This document shows, piece by piece, positions 1 through 7,979 of a stretch of 64,000 nucleotides of DNA. The stretch is from contig NZ_AP018827.1 in NCBI RefSeq assembly GCF_003966695.1, positions 2,150,501 through 2,214,500 of the forward strand, in the 5' to 3' direction. Below the pieces are notes generated by a model. It saw only the letters and a program-made list of their open reading frames with translations. It did no database searches and was not told the origin of the DNA. A program made the position numbers and the translations under genes. The DNA is from Asticcacaulis excentricus (GTDB lineage: Bacteria > Pseudomonadota > Alphaproteobacteria > Caulobacterales > Caulobacteraceae). How positions within the stretch are numbered: the first letter of the stretch is position 1; each line of letters starts with the position of its first letter.

Positions 1-219
1 TCCATGCGGCCAAAAGCGATAGGTAATGATACCCGCCGCAGCCAGCTTTTCGAGCACTTCTGCAGACTGATCCGTAGAATTGTTATTATAAACAATAATC
101 TGATCAAATCCCAACACCCGATGATAAGCGATCCATTCGAGAAGATAGGGGCCTTCATTCTTAGCGATCAGACATACTGCACTTTTGGCCGACAAGGTTG
201 ACCTCTTAAACAAACGCAT
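1..219 (-). CDS. Glycosyltransferase family 2/92-like protein, N-terminal fragment (runs off left edge)
   Basis: The minus strand is open from an ATG at 217-219 to the window edge and gives 73 residues. After about twelve basic residues comes a nucleotide-sugar-transferase opening: AVCLIAKNEGPYLLEWIAYH followed by GFDQIIVYNNNSTDQS. That pattern (KNEG, EWIAYH, then a D-x-S/N-STD turn) is typical of the GT-A fold group annotated as Glyco_tranf_2_4/DUF23. It probably adds a sugar to the surface polysaccharide built by the neighbouring genes. The acceptor and donor cannot be told from this fragment. Confidence 0.8.
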   Translation of the reverse strand, partial: MRLFKRSTLSAKSAVCLIAKNEGPYLLEWIAYHRVLGFDQIIVYNNNSTDQSAEVLEKLAAAGIITYRFWPHG

Positions 220-285
220 CAGGGCTTCCCGTCAGACCGAGACTGTCCACATTCAGGGTGTATATAGATAGTATGAGTGCGTCTC

Positions 286-1071
286 TCAACCTAGCTTTCG
301 CCCTTCTGCCCGTCCCGCGGTTATATAGTGAAAGAACGGGTTGACCCCCGCATGCCGAACATCCGGATAGGCATCCAGATAAGCCTTGGTATTAAACCAT
401 GTGCAGGGATTGCGCCCTTCATCGGCACCATGACGCACATAATGTTCAGCGGGGTCTATGCCGGCGTGGGCAACGTCAGGATAGGCTGATAAATAATAGT
501 CCGCGTCGATTTCACGCCGTACGGTTTCAACGATCGGACCCACAACAATCTCTTGTTCCACGCTAACCGGCTCATCCGGGGATGGCAGGCGCCAGTTGAG
601 TTTCTGACACAGCGCCGCCGCACTCATTGCTTCCGAAGGCCGACGACCTTCACGCGCGCCAATACTGAGAAAATGCCAGGCCATATCCACATAGGCATGG
701 GCCACATCCGGATTTTGATACGCATAATAGACCGGATCAAAATCGCCGTCGTTTTTTAGTCTCTTTAGCGTGTAGCGAATGAAGTGCAATAGGGGATTAG
801 CATCGACCCCCAGACCCTGCTCAGCCTTGTAGGCTGAGGTCGAAAAGCTCTCTGAGGGATCAAAGCCGCGCAAAGCCCCTTTGACGAGGTAATGACCGAC
901 CGGATCGAACCTCCCCAGTGTTTCGTCCTTCGCCTTGAGCTGCGCCTTGTAGAAATCGACATCGAACTGGCCGCTGGTCGCAATAAGTGTATGGTTTTGT
1001 TCGGTAAGAAGGCCGTGGCCCAACACCTTGCGCTTGATCCTGGAAAGCGCGAGTCTCATATTAGACGACAA
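286..1071 (-). CDS. Protein made of ~36-residue 'YYL..NPDV..AG..P..HY...G..EGR' repeats
   Basis: About 262 residues with no catalytic domain that I recognise. It contains roughly five copies of a short module with consensus aromatic-YL, PDV, AG, P, HY, G, EGR. The last two are the clearest, for example DADYYLSAYPDVAHAG and YLDAYPDVRHAGVNPFFHY. The same module forms the N-terminus of the WbsX-like protein at 16990, and in databases it is usually found attached to glycosyltransferases. The start is chosen at a TTG (1069-1071) six bases after AAGGAG; an ATG twelve bases further in (1057-1059) is the alternative. It probably acts as a binding or scaffold protein of the polysaccharide machinery; this is inference. 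Confidence 0.7.
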   Translation of the reverse strand: MSSNMRLALSRIKRKVLGHGLLTEQNHTLIATSGQFDVDFYKAQLKAKDETLGRFDPVGHYLVKGALRGFDPSESFSTSAYKAEQGLGVDANPLLHFIRYTLKRLKNDGDFDPVYYAYQNPDVAHAYVDMAWHFLSIGAREGRRPSEAMSAAALCQKLNWRLPSPDEPVSVEQEIVVGPIVETVRREIDADYYLSAYPDVAHAGIDPAEHYVRHGADEGRNPCTWFNTKAYLDAYPDVRHAGVNPFFHYITAGRAEGRKLG

Positions 1072-1131
1072 GAGATACTCCTTGAGGCGGACAGCGCAGC
1101 ACGGGCGCACGATCTAAAGACAACTTAAAAT

Positions 1132-1569
1132 TCATTTCGCATTTTGTAAAAAGGTTTCAATATCATCACTGAGCATAAGCGGCAAATTGCGATTTATTTT
1201 CTCAACCGGCCAATTCCACCATTTCAGTTTCAACAGGCGCGCTCACGTTTTTTCGTCAAAGCGATAACGGATTAAAGGCGCCGTATTTCCACCGACGATC
1301 GCGTAAGGCGGCACATCCTTGGTTACGACACTGCCGGCCGCAATAACAGCCCCATCACCCACTATGACCCCGTAAGCGATAAACACCCCTGAGGCAATCC
1401 ACACATCCGATCCGATCACCACATCCCCATTGGTCGCGTGATCCGGTTCTTCAGACGCACCGGGCCAGTCCTGCATCCAGTCATTCAGAGTCCAAAAGGG
1501 GCGAAGGTGATTCCCTAAGGCAATGGTTACACACGAGGCGCTATAGAGCAAAGCCCCCCTATCTTTAAA
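1132..1569 (-). pseudogene. Hexapeptide-repeat O-acetyltransferase (XAT/CatB type), truncated and with an internal stop
   Basis: The minus strand carries the C-terminal two thirds of a left-handed beta-helix acetyltransferase. It has GNH, then hexapeptide turns ([32 protein letters not shown]) and the family ending [16 protein letters not shown]. The 5' part is cut off at 1569/1570 by the end of an IS66 element. An in-frame TGA at 1243-1245 interrupts the gene, but the same frame continues with ARLLKLKWWNWPVEKI and LPLMLSDDIETFLQNAK, which is the expected C-terminus of this family, and stops at 1132-1134. It is therefore broken twice. The intact ancestor would have O-acetylated a polysaccharide residue. 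Confidence 0.8.
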
Positions 1570-2224
1570 GTAAGCGTAAACACGCCCCCGTATTGCGGAT
1601 CTAATGTTTTCGTGGATCAGTCACCGGTTTGATCTGGCTTAAAATTCCAAGGCATGAGTTCGTCGAGACGAGTGACAGTCCAGCCGTCTGCTATGCGCTG
1701 AAGGGTCTGTGTCAGCCAGGCCTGCGGATTGACCCCGTTCATCCTGGCCGTCTGGATAAGCGACGCGATGATAGCCCACGTCCGGCCACCGCCGTCTGAG
1801 CCCGCGAACAGGCTGTTCTTCCGCGTTATGGTCTGAGGCCTGATGGCGCGTTCGACGATATTGGAGTCCAGCTCGATACGCCCGTCATAAAGGAACCGCT
1901 CCAGCACCTTGCGACGAGGCAGGGCATAGTCGATAGCCTTTGCCAGGGATGATTTCTGAGAGATCTGCGACGAGGTCTTTTCCCAGAGCTGGAAGAGCTC
2001 CTCGACTATGGCCTTGGCATGCTTCAGGCGGTAGGCAGTCCGCGCTTCCGGCGACTGGCCACGCACTTTGTCTTCATGGTGCCAGAGTGCAGACATGATC
2101 TCAACCGTCTGGGTGGCTACGGCCGAGCTGTTGTTGGCATGCAGGTCATAAAACTTCCTGCGGACATGCGCCCAGCACCCGGCGAGCTGGATGCCCGCAT
2201 TGGCATCCGGGGCCTTTTCAAGCT
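1570..2224 (-). mobile_element. IS66-family element, 3' remnant (copy 1)
   Basis: The outer end begins GTAAGCG at 1570, the usual terminal motif of IS66-family elements. The same terminal sequence, inverted, closes the copy at 11697. The remnant encodes only the C-terminal part of TnpC and is cut at 2224/2225 by the end of an IS5-like element. No 8-bp target duplication is seen between its outer flank and the flank at 11698. Confidence 0.75.
1617..2224 (-). pseudogene. tnpC: IS66 transposase TnpC, C-terminal part
   Basis: Encodes about 200 residues of the DDE domain end of IS66 TnpC: a CWAHVRRKFYDLH segment, then LPRRKVLERFL, a conserved IELDSNIVERAIRP helix and the glycine-rich SDGGGRTWA stretch. 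The N-terminal half is missing. The upstream codons belong to an IS5-like terminus and to the 5' end of another element, so the longer open frame on this strand is chimeric. Confidence 0.8.
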
Positions 2225-2245
2225 GGACACCCGCAAAAACCTCAT
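2225..2245. repeat. 21-bp terminus of the IS5-like element (solo end)
   Basis: GGACACCCGCAAAAACC plus four further bases match the right terminus (in reverse complement) of the complete IS5-like elements at 7904-9245 and 21956-23297. It is preceded by AGCT, as other copies are. Only the tip of the element remains between two IS66-type elements. Confidence 0.7.
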
Positions 2246-2250
2246 AATTG

Positions 2251-3716
2251 GTAATTGCTCCCGTGGTTGGCGGATTTTGGGTTGCGCGATGAATCGGGTT
2301 CTGAATCCATGGGGTCATGATTCGTCCTCCGCTTCGTCCTCTTTCGGATAAAGAAAAAGACGCGCTGATTGCAGAGCAAGCTGATCTGCTGCGCCAGCAA
2401 GGGGCTATGATCGAGGAATTGGTCCGGCGGCTGAATGACCTTGAGCGGCGCGGCGGCAAGACGCGGAAGGCTTCGAAGAACTCGCATCAGCCGCCTTCAA
2501 GCGACGGCCCTGGTAAGCCGAACCGGCCGGGTGGCGGGGCTAAGAAGCCACGCCCATCGCGTCCGGGCGTTTCGCGCCGGCTGGCCGACGATCCTGATCG
2601 GATAGAGCGCGTGTATGCTTCTGAGTGTCGCCACTGCCATGCCGATGTGTCACGGCTTTCCCAGCACATTCGGTGTCGCTACGACCATATCGAGCTGCCG
2701 CCGATACGCCCCGTAGTTACGCGGGTCGAACTCATGGGCGGGCGTTGCGGATGCGGTCGGCGTTTCCGCGCTGCCCCGCCCGCCTCGATGCCCACCGGCT
2801 CACCGTTTGGTCCTGGAATCCGTTCGCTGGTCACCTATTTGCACCATTCTCACCATGTCAGTTTTGAGCGGCTGTCGCGCGTCATGGGAGAACTGTTCGG
2901 CCTGAAGATATCCGAAGGCGGTTTGACCAACATCTTCAAGGGCCTTGAAGGCAAGATGGCAACGGCTTGCGAGGCTATTGCCGCTCAACTGCGAACCGCC
3001 CGCGTCGTCGCGTCCGACGAAACCACGACGCGCGTCAGCGGTGTCACCCAATGGCAATGGAGCTTCACCTCGGACAAGGCGGTCCTTCATAAGATCGCGC
3101 CGAGCCGAGCCAAGTCCGTTCCGCAAGAAGTGATGGCGGGCCATTATCCGGACGTTTGGATCAGCGACCGCTATGCCGGTCAGCAGGAACTCGCCAAAAA
3201 TCACCAGGTCTGTCTGGCCCACGTTCTTCGCGACGTACAATATGCCATCGACCGCGGCGACATGGTCTTTGCCCCGAAAATACGCGACCATCTGCGATGG
3301 TGTATCCGCGTTGGACATCGAAGCGGGGACCTGAAAGATGGAACCCTTCGCGCCTATGCAGCCAAGGCAGACGACAAACTCGATACAATCCTCGCCATTC
3401 CAACGGCCCATCCGGCCGGGGCCTCTCTGAAAAAGCAAATTAAGGCGTGGCGGACCAAGTTCTTTGTCTTCATGACCGATCCCAGGGTGCCACCCACCAA
3501 CAATGTCTCCGAGCGAGAGATCAGACCGTCGGTCATCTTCCGAAAAGTGACAAACGGCTTCCGCTCACAATGGGGCGCCGACATACACGCGGGATATCGC
3601 TCAATCACAGGCACTGCACGCCTACGCGGCCTGATGCCTTACGCCGCGATCCGCGTCCTCGTCGACGGAAACTTCACCGTCGCGTAGCCTCGCACGCCAA
3701 CCACGTGAGCAATTAC
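2251..3716 (+). mobile_element. Complete single-gene IS66-type element (ISBst12-like), copy 1
   Basis: 1466 bp bounded by inverted ends GTAATTGCTCCCGTGGTTGG (left, 2251) and its near-perfect complement (right, ending 3716, one mismatch). It contains one transposase gene and no tnpA or tnpB, as in the ISBst12 subgroup of IS66. This is the only full-length copy in the window; partial copies lie at 9628, 20428, 20618 and 24988. The 8-bp flanks differ (CATAATTG and CGCTCCAC), so no target duplication is visible. Confidence 0.85.
2317..3687 (+). CDS. IS66-type transposase (single-ORF ISBst12 subgroup)
   Basis: 456 residues, complete. A leucine-zipper-like N-terminus (about residues 15-45) is followed by a Pro/Gly/Arg-rich linker with SSDGPGKPNRPGGGAKKP, a zinc-binding segment (CRHCHAD, then GRCGCGRRF) and a DDE-type catalytic core containing SDETTTRV, WISDRYAGQQ and NNVSEREIRP. 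This matches the zf-IS66 plus DDE_Tnp_IS66 layout. Four other partly identical copies in the window show recent mobility. Confidence 0.9.
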   Translation: MIRPPLRPLSDKEKDALIAEQADLLRQQGAMIEELVRRLNDLERRGGKTRKASKNSHQPPSSDGPGKPNRPGGGAKKPRPSRPGVSRRLADDPDRIERVYASECRHCHADVSRLSQHIRCRYDHIELPPIRPVVTRVELMGGRCGCGRRFRAAPPASMPTGSPFGPGIRSLVTYLHHSHHVSFERLSRVMGELFGLKISEGGLTNIFKGLEGKMATACEAIAAQLRTARVVASDETTTRVSGVTQWQWSFTSDKAVLHKIAPSRAKSVPQEVMAGHYPDVWISDRYAGQQELAKNHQVCLAHVLRDVQYAIDRGDMVFAPKIRDHLRWCIRVGHRSGDLKDGTLRAYAAKADDKLDTILAIPTAHPAGASLKKQIKAWRTKFFVFMTDPRVPPTNNVSEREIRPSVIFRKVTNGFRSQWGADIHAGYRSITGTARLRGLMPYAAIRVLVDGNFTVA

Positions 3717-3937
3717 CGCTCCACGCCACCTTCGGCGTAATGTCGCTGCCAACGCCACACTGCGGGCCGACTGACTTCTGCCCGCCGCGAGACCTCCAGC
3801 GCCGTCAGCCGATCGGCCGAGTAAAGGACGATCTTGGCCCGCAGGATGTGCTTGAGCGGCCGGCTTCTGTCGGCGATAATCGCGGCCAGCCGCGCCTGGT
3901 CTTCAGCGGAAACGATAACGGATACGGTTTGGGACAT
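3717..3937 (-). pseudogene. IS630-type transposase, N-terminal helix-turn-helix part
   Basis: From ATG at 3935-3937 it encodes MSQTVSVIVSAEDQARL, RPLKHILRAKIVLYSADRLT and SRPAVWRWQRHYAEGG, about 74 residues. This is the N-terminal HTH domain of an IS630/Tc1-type transposase. The DDE domain is absent because the IS66-type element abuts it at 3716. Confidence 0.7.
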
Positions 3938-3985
3938 GCAGCCAAACTCGCACACCCGAGCCGTCTTGTGAATCCTATGAATGTG
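3717..3985 (-). mobile_element. IS630-family element, 5' fragment
   Basis: The fragment runs from the IS66-type right end at 3716 to a presumed left terminus near 3985. It carries only the first part of a transposase gene. The exact outer boundary is uncertain, because only one end is present. Confidence 0.55.
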
Positions 3986-3997
3986 TCAGTACACTAG

Positions 3998-4317
3998 CGA
4001 CCGCTGAGTTCAATACCATCCGCTTGCGCCTTCTGAAGATCGGGGCACGGATCAAAGAGACCGCACATCGCGTAAGGATTGCCTTCGCCGCGGCTTGCCC
4101 GGAGGCTTCGCTCTTGCGCCATATAATGGCGTCCCTCAAACCCGCCCGCATGAACGACGGGGCTATACCCCCGAAACCGCCGCCATCACCATCAACCCCA
4201 TCGGAGAAAAATCAAACCCAGCGCGTGGCGGAAAACACGACGCGAACAAACGCGTCTGTGAAAAGGCCGACCTGAACGGAAGGGCGAACGCCGTTACGAT
4301 GAATGATCCGGGTTAGG
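3998..4317 (+). mobile_element. IS1380-family element, 3' fragment with right terminus
   Basis: An open stretch encodes AEFNTIRLRLLKIGARIKET, a segment with RVRIAFAAACP, and RHIMASLKPA. This resembles the C-terminus of IS1380 transposases. About 150 bp later the sequence GATCCGGGTTAGG (ending about 4317) resembles an IS1380 terminal repeat. No catalytic residues remain. Confidence 0.6.
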
Positions 4318-4403
4318 GCTTGCACGCCACACAGTAGTTTAATATTCTCATAAGACGGGATGGCTGTGTTTTGTCAAACGGGCTAATTATTTTTTACGGA
4401 AGC

Positions 4404-6095
4404 ATGATGAAAAAGAATTTGAGTCGAAAGGGCAGGGGGCAATTAGTCCCTAATCTATCTGTCGGAAATGCCCAGTCCGTAACGGATAAAGAGCCCAGAA
4501 TTGGTCCCGCCAGTGATGAGGCAAAACCCCAGACGGCTGCGCCGTTGGCGAACGCGCCGTCCGTAAATGGGCCTCAAGGTGCGCCAAAAGCGCTCAAGGT
4601 TGAGGCTTCTGCCAAGGTCCCCGCGATTGCTAAGCCGCCCCTTTCGGCCAAGGGCCATATAGAGAGGTCCCAAGTGCGCGGTAAAACAGAAGGTGTCCCA
4701 ATCACATCCAAAACAACTACTGTGCCAGGTCGTGAAAAGCGTGATGGCAGAGTGGAAAATATAGAAAAAGGTGTTGTGAATTTAACAGAATCGACGTTAG
4801 TAAAGACAAGTGGTCTGGCTGTGAACTCGGTCGCCACTACGAACGCAAAGCGATCGGCGATCGTTAAGAGCAAGGCAGTGGCCGATGCGCCTGCGGTGGA
4901 GGTCAAGGCTGAGGCGTCGCCTAAGCCTGATGTTGCTAAACGCGAACAGCGCTTACCGATTGAGCGGCCTGGCAAGCCTGCAACGAACGGGCCTATTGCA
5001 GGCGTGCCTGAAACTGCGGATGTAACGCTCCCGCCTGTGGGCCATGATGCGAGTGTCTCCATTCGTACCATCTGCTATGTTTCAAATACCGGTCAGGTCG
5101 AACCATGGAACGATGGATCGACGCGATATCGGTGTTTTTACCCTGTCGAGTATCTTCGCCGTAACGGCTTTTATTCAGGTCTTATTGCACTCAGGGATGT
5201 CATAGGGAAAGAAGACATCCCTGAGGCTGACGCATATGTCTTTCATCGCCCTCACTATAGCGAAGGTTTTGTTAAGTTGATCCGAGGATTAAAGGCAAAA
5301 GGCGTCAAATTAATAGCGGATTATGATGATTTAATTTTTGGTGTTGATAACATTTTTTACTCCTCGCAATACGAGCAACGCTGGGACTCGGTCAGCTTGA
5401 CGGGTCTTTTTAATGAAAACACCCGAGCTTTGAGGTTATTTGATGCGTTTACCGTCTCAACGCCTTTTTTGGCGGAGATGGTAAAAAAGTATCATCCTTC
5501 TGCCAAAGTTGTCGTTATCCGCAACGGATTTCCGAAAAAAGTCATTGATTTTACATGGCAATTGTTCAAAGCTAAAAACCCTACAGGGCACTCCATGGGG
5601 TATTTTCCAGGGACGCCCACCCATGACGCTGATTTCCTAACTTGGCATAGCAATTTTGCTGCTGCTCTTGAGCAGACGGATGTTCCCCTTAAAATTATAG
5701 GCCCATTGTCACATGATGTCGGTGCGGATTTGCCAAACGTCATTCGCCGACCTGGTGGTAGCTTCATGACGATGTTTGAAAAAATGACCGATGTTACGAT
5801 TGCGACCGCGCCACTTAAGATAAATCCATTCAACGCCTCAAAAAGTAATATAAAATCTATAGAAGCTTTTTTGCTGGGATGTTACTCTTTGTCAACAAGC
5901 GCGAATGACGCTCAAATACTTGTGGATCAGGGGTTTGATATAAAGTTAACCCATCCTAATGACGACAACTTCGTCACAAAACTTAGAGAAATTTCAGAAA
6001 AGCCATATCTTTCGATACACAACGCAACTTTGGTTCGTGATCTGTACAGCCTTGAAAAGGTATGTGCGCCGTTGTTAGAAGTCTTCAAGTCATAA
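4404..6095 (+). CDS. GT-B glycosyltransferase with a ~220-residue disordered N-terminal extension
   Basis: 563 residues from ATG 4404, preceded by GGAAG; upstream TTG 4371 is less likely. Residues 1-220 are Ala/Lys/Pro/Val-rich and low in complexity, with no fold that I recognise. From about residue 221 the protein reads as a glycosyltransferase: RTICYVSNTGQVEPWNDGST, RCFYPVEYLRRNGF, LIADYDDLIFG and a C-terminal half with SNIKSIEAFLLGC. It resembles family-4-type transferases of surface polysaccharide clusters. It lies between two IS nests and is followed after 12 bp by another transferase, probably in one transcript. Donor and acceptor are unknown. Confidence 0.75.
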   Translation: MMKKNLSRKGRGQLVPNLSVGNAQSVTDKEPRIGPASDEAKPQTAAPLANAPSVNGPQGAPKALKVEASAKVPAIAKPPLSAKGHIERSQVRGKTEGVPITSKTTTVPGREKRDGRVENIEKGVVNLTESTLVKTSGLAVNSVATTNAKRSAIVKSKAVADAPAVEVKAEASPKPDVAKREQRLPIERPGKPATNGPIAGVPETADVTLPPVGHDASVSIRTICYVSNTGQVEPWNDGSTRYRCFYPVEYLRRNGFYSGLIALRDVIGKEDIPEADAYVFHRPHYSEGFVKLIRGLKAKGVKLIADYDDLIFGVDNIFYSSQYEQRWDSVSLTGLFNENTRALRLFDAFTVSTPFLAEMVKKYHPSAKVVVIRNGFPKKVIDFTWQLFKAKNPTGHSMGYFPGTPTHDADFLTWHSNFAAALEQTDVPLKIIGPLSHDVGADLPNVIRRPGGSFMTMFEKMTDVTIATAPLKINPFNASKSNIKSIEAFLLGCYSLSTSANDAQILVDQGFDIKLTHPNDDNFVTKLREISEKPYLSIHNATLVRDLYSLEKVCAPLLEVFKS

Positions 6096-6107
6096 GGGTT
6101 TTGCTAC

Positions 6108-7808
6108 GTGAAAAGAGTTGCGCTTGTAATTGATCCGTATTCCACACGCGGTGTCGCTTCGTTTCTGAGCTTGGTGGGATTGTTTTATGTTGATCTCGCA
6201 AAGGCCCTCGAAAGGGAAAAATGTGAGGTTTTTATTATAGGCACCTATCCAGCCTTGAACGATCTAAGGGCGCGACGCAGCGATTTCAACAGATACCTAT
6301 CTGGAAGCCCATCAACATGGGAAACCTTCATTGACACCTTATCGGATTGGGATAACGAGGCCATCGAACGCTGGCGACGCGTTACTTCTGGTGCTGCGGA
6401 TTGGACACAGACTTATAAGAACTGGTTTACCGACATAAAACTTTTCGAATATGATTTCGACTGCGCCATCTATTGGGGTAACAATGCCTCACTAATCAAC
6501 GCGCTGACGGAATGTGGTGTGCAAACCCTGGCGCTGGAGTTGGGGCCGATGCGGTCACCTTTCCCCGAGGTTGTGGTTTATAGTCTTAATGCGTCGCCCG
6601 CGACCAGCGGGGCCTTTGCGCGTTCGGCCGATGACCTTCGCAACGATTTGTCTTCACCAGCATCAGACACTTATACGCTGCAACAGTCCCTTGAACAGTC
6701 GATGCGGAAAGATCTTTTCTTCGAGAATGTGGAGGGGATGTGGAACCAGAAAATTGCTGATCTTTTGGCCAGTCAAAACTGTTCGCGGCGCATTCTCTAT
6801 GTAGCACAGCTCTGGGACGATACTAATGCGGCACAATGGGCAAGCAAAGAGTCGGAAATCCTTACACGACTTGTTGAACTTACTCGCCTTGCCGGGGCAC
6901 AGCTGATTGTGAAGCCGCATCCTTCGACATCGGCAGTTTATGCGAACGAAGTTCACTGGGAAGAAACGCGCGCTATCTGGAACGATGCTGCTCACGTTAT
7001 TGAACTTGATATCGATTTTCCTTGTGAGTTAAACCCGTATCTTCTGGCTTCGGTCCAAGGAGTCGTCGGGGGCAATTCCAGTGTCTTGTTTGAAGCCTTG
7101 TTGTTCGATAAGCCGGTCCATAATTTTGGAGGCGTTTACTACGCCCCAAGCGACGGGTTTCTCAGTTTGGAAGAGGTGGTAACCGGTAAGTTTGACGAGG
7201 CCGCATATACTCAAAAGGTTCAGGTAGCCCGTGAATGGTGCCTCTGGAACGCGACCGTGCCCAAGTCAGCCGTTGTTTCGGGTGAACTGGCTCGACAGAT
7301 GCTTAGGCTCAACGACACTATCTCCATAGGTGGTTCGGCGAAGCCATGGTTCCATGCAACGAACAGCGACGCGCCTACATCCCGTATACCAACCTATAAA
7401 TCCGGTGTGTTTTCAGGCCAAGAAGTTACTGAGCAGGGCACGATTTATTTGAGACTTTCTGATGGCCGATCTTTTAAAATCGTGAGTGACCACATTGTCG
7501 GTGTCCTTGATCGCTCGGACCAAGATGATAATGGCATCGTTATCGGCGGTTGGGCCTATCAAAAACGCAATCATTGCCCATCGCCATTTTTCATCGTGAA
7601 CCTTTCGGCCGGGCGTTATTTTGTCGCGGAAAGCCTTGTTCAACGGCTTGATATAGCAAAAGCGTTTCATTCTGAAAGACTGAGATATTGCGGATTTCAG
7701 TTCAGACTGAGTTCTAAAGATATCGACTACACGCTTATCGGCCATAATGTATTCGCATATGTGGGTAACGGCCAGATTCAGCGCTTGTATAACGAGGTGA
7801 TTTATTAG
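6108..7808 (+). CDS. Capsule-type (KpsC/KpsS-like) glycosyltransferase
   Basis: 566 residues from a GTG at 6108. The central part carries the capsule polysaccharide biosynthesis signature: QLIVKPHPST (about residues 266-275) and VVGGNSSVLFEALLFDKPV (about 320-338), followed by HNFGGVYY. Similar PHP and G-S/N-S-S-V-x-x-E-A motifs occur in Kdo-type and related transferases. The last ~130 residues are an extra domain of unknown role. The gene follows the previous glycosyltransferase closely. It probably acts in the cytoplasm on the growing glycan; sugar specificity cannot be inferred. Confidence 0.75.
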   Translation: MKRVALVIDPYSTRGVASFLSLVGLFYVDLAKALEREKCEVFIIGTYPALNDLRARRSDFNRYLSGSPSTWETFIDTLSDWDNEAIERWRRVTSGAADWTQTYKNWFTDIKLFEYDFDCAIYWGNNASLINALTECGVQTLALELGPMRSPFPEVVVYSLNASPATSGAFARSADDLRNDLSSPASDTYTLQQSLEQSMRKDLFFENVEGMWNQKIADLLASQNCSRRILYVAQLWDDTNAAQWASKESEILTRLVELTRLAGAQLIVKPHPSTSAVYANEVHWEETRAIWNDAAHVIELDIDFPCELNPYLLASVQGVVGGNSSVLFEALLFDKPVHNFGGVYYAPSDGFLSLEEVVTGKFDEAAYTQKVQVAREWCLWNATVPKSAVVSGELARQMLRLNDTISIGGSAKPWFHATNSDAPTSRIPTYKSGVFSGQEVTEQGTIYLRLSDGRSFKIVSDHIVGVLDRSDQDDNGIVIGGWAYQKRNHCPSPFFIVNLSAGRYFVAESLVQRLDIAKAFHSERLRYCGFQFRLSSKDIDYTLIGHNVFAYVGNGQIQRLYNEVIY

Positions 7809-7903
7809 ACCGAATACACCGAGGCCGAGGCCCTGCGCCTCATCGACGCGCTGTTTGCCGGGGTCGAGATGACCGGCTCGCCGCTGCCGACAATCAACAA
7901 GCT
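7809..7903 (+). other. In-frame coding remnant between a glycosyltransferase and an IS
   Basis: Directly after the stop of the preceding gene, the same frame continues for about 31 codons (EYTEAEALRLIDALFAGVEM then TGSPLPTIN) with GC-rich codon use. I do not recognise the source protein. It ends at the left end of the IS5-like element and is probably the tail of a displaced gene. Confidence 0.4.
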
Positions 7904-7979
7904 GGACACCCGCAAAAACCATTGGCGTTTGGCGGGATAGGATGATTCATTGGGTTTCTAGCGTCACTGGAGGAACGTC

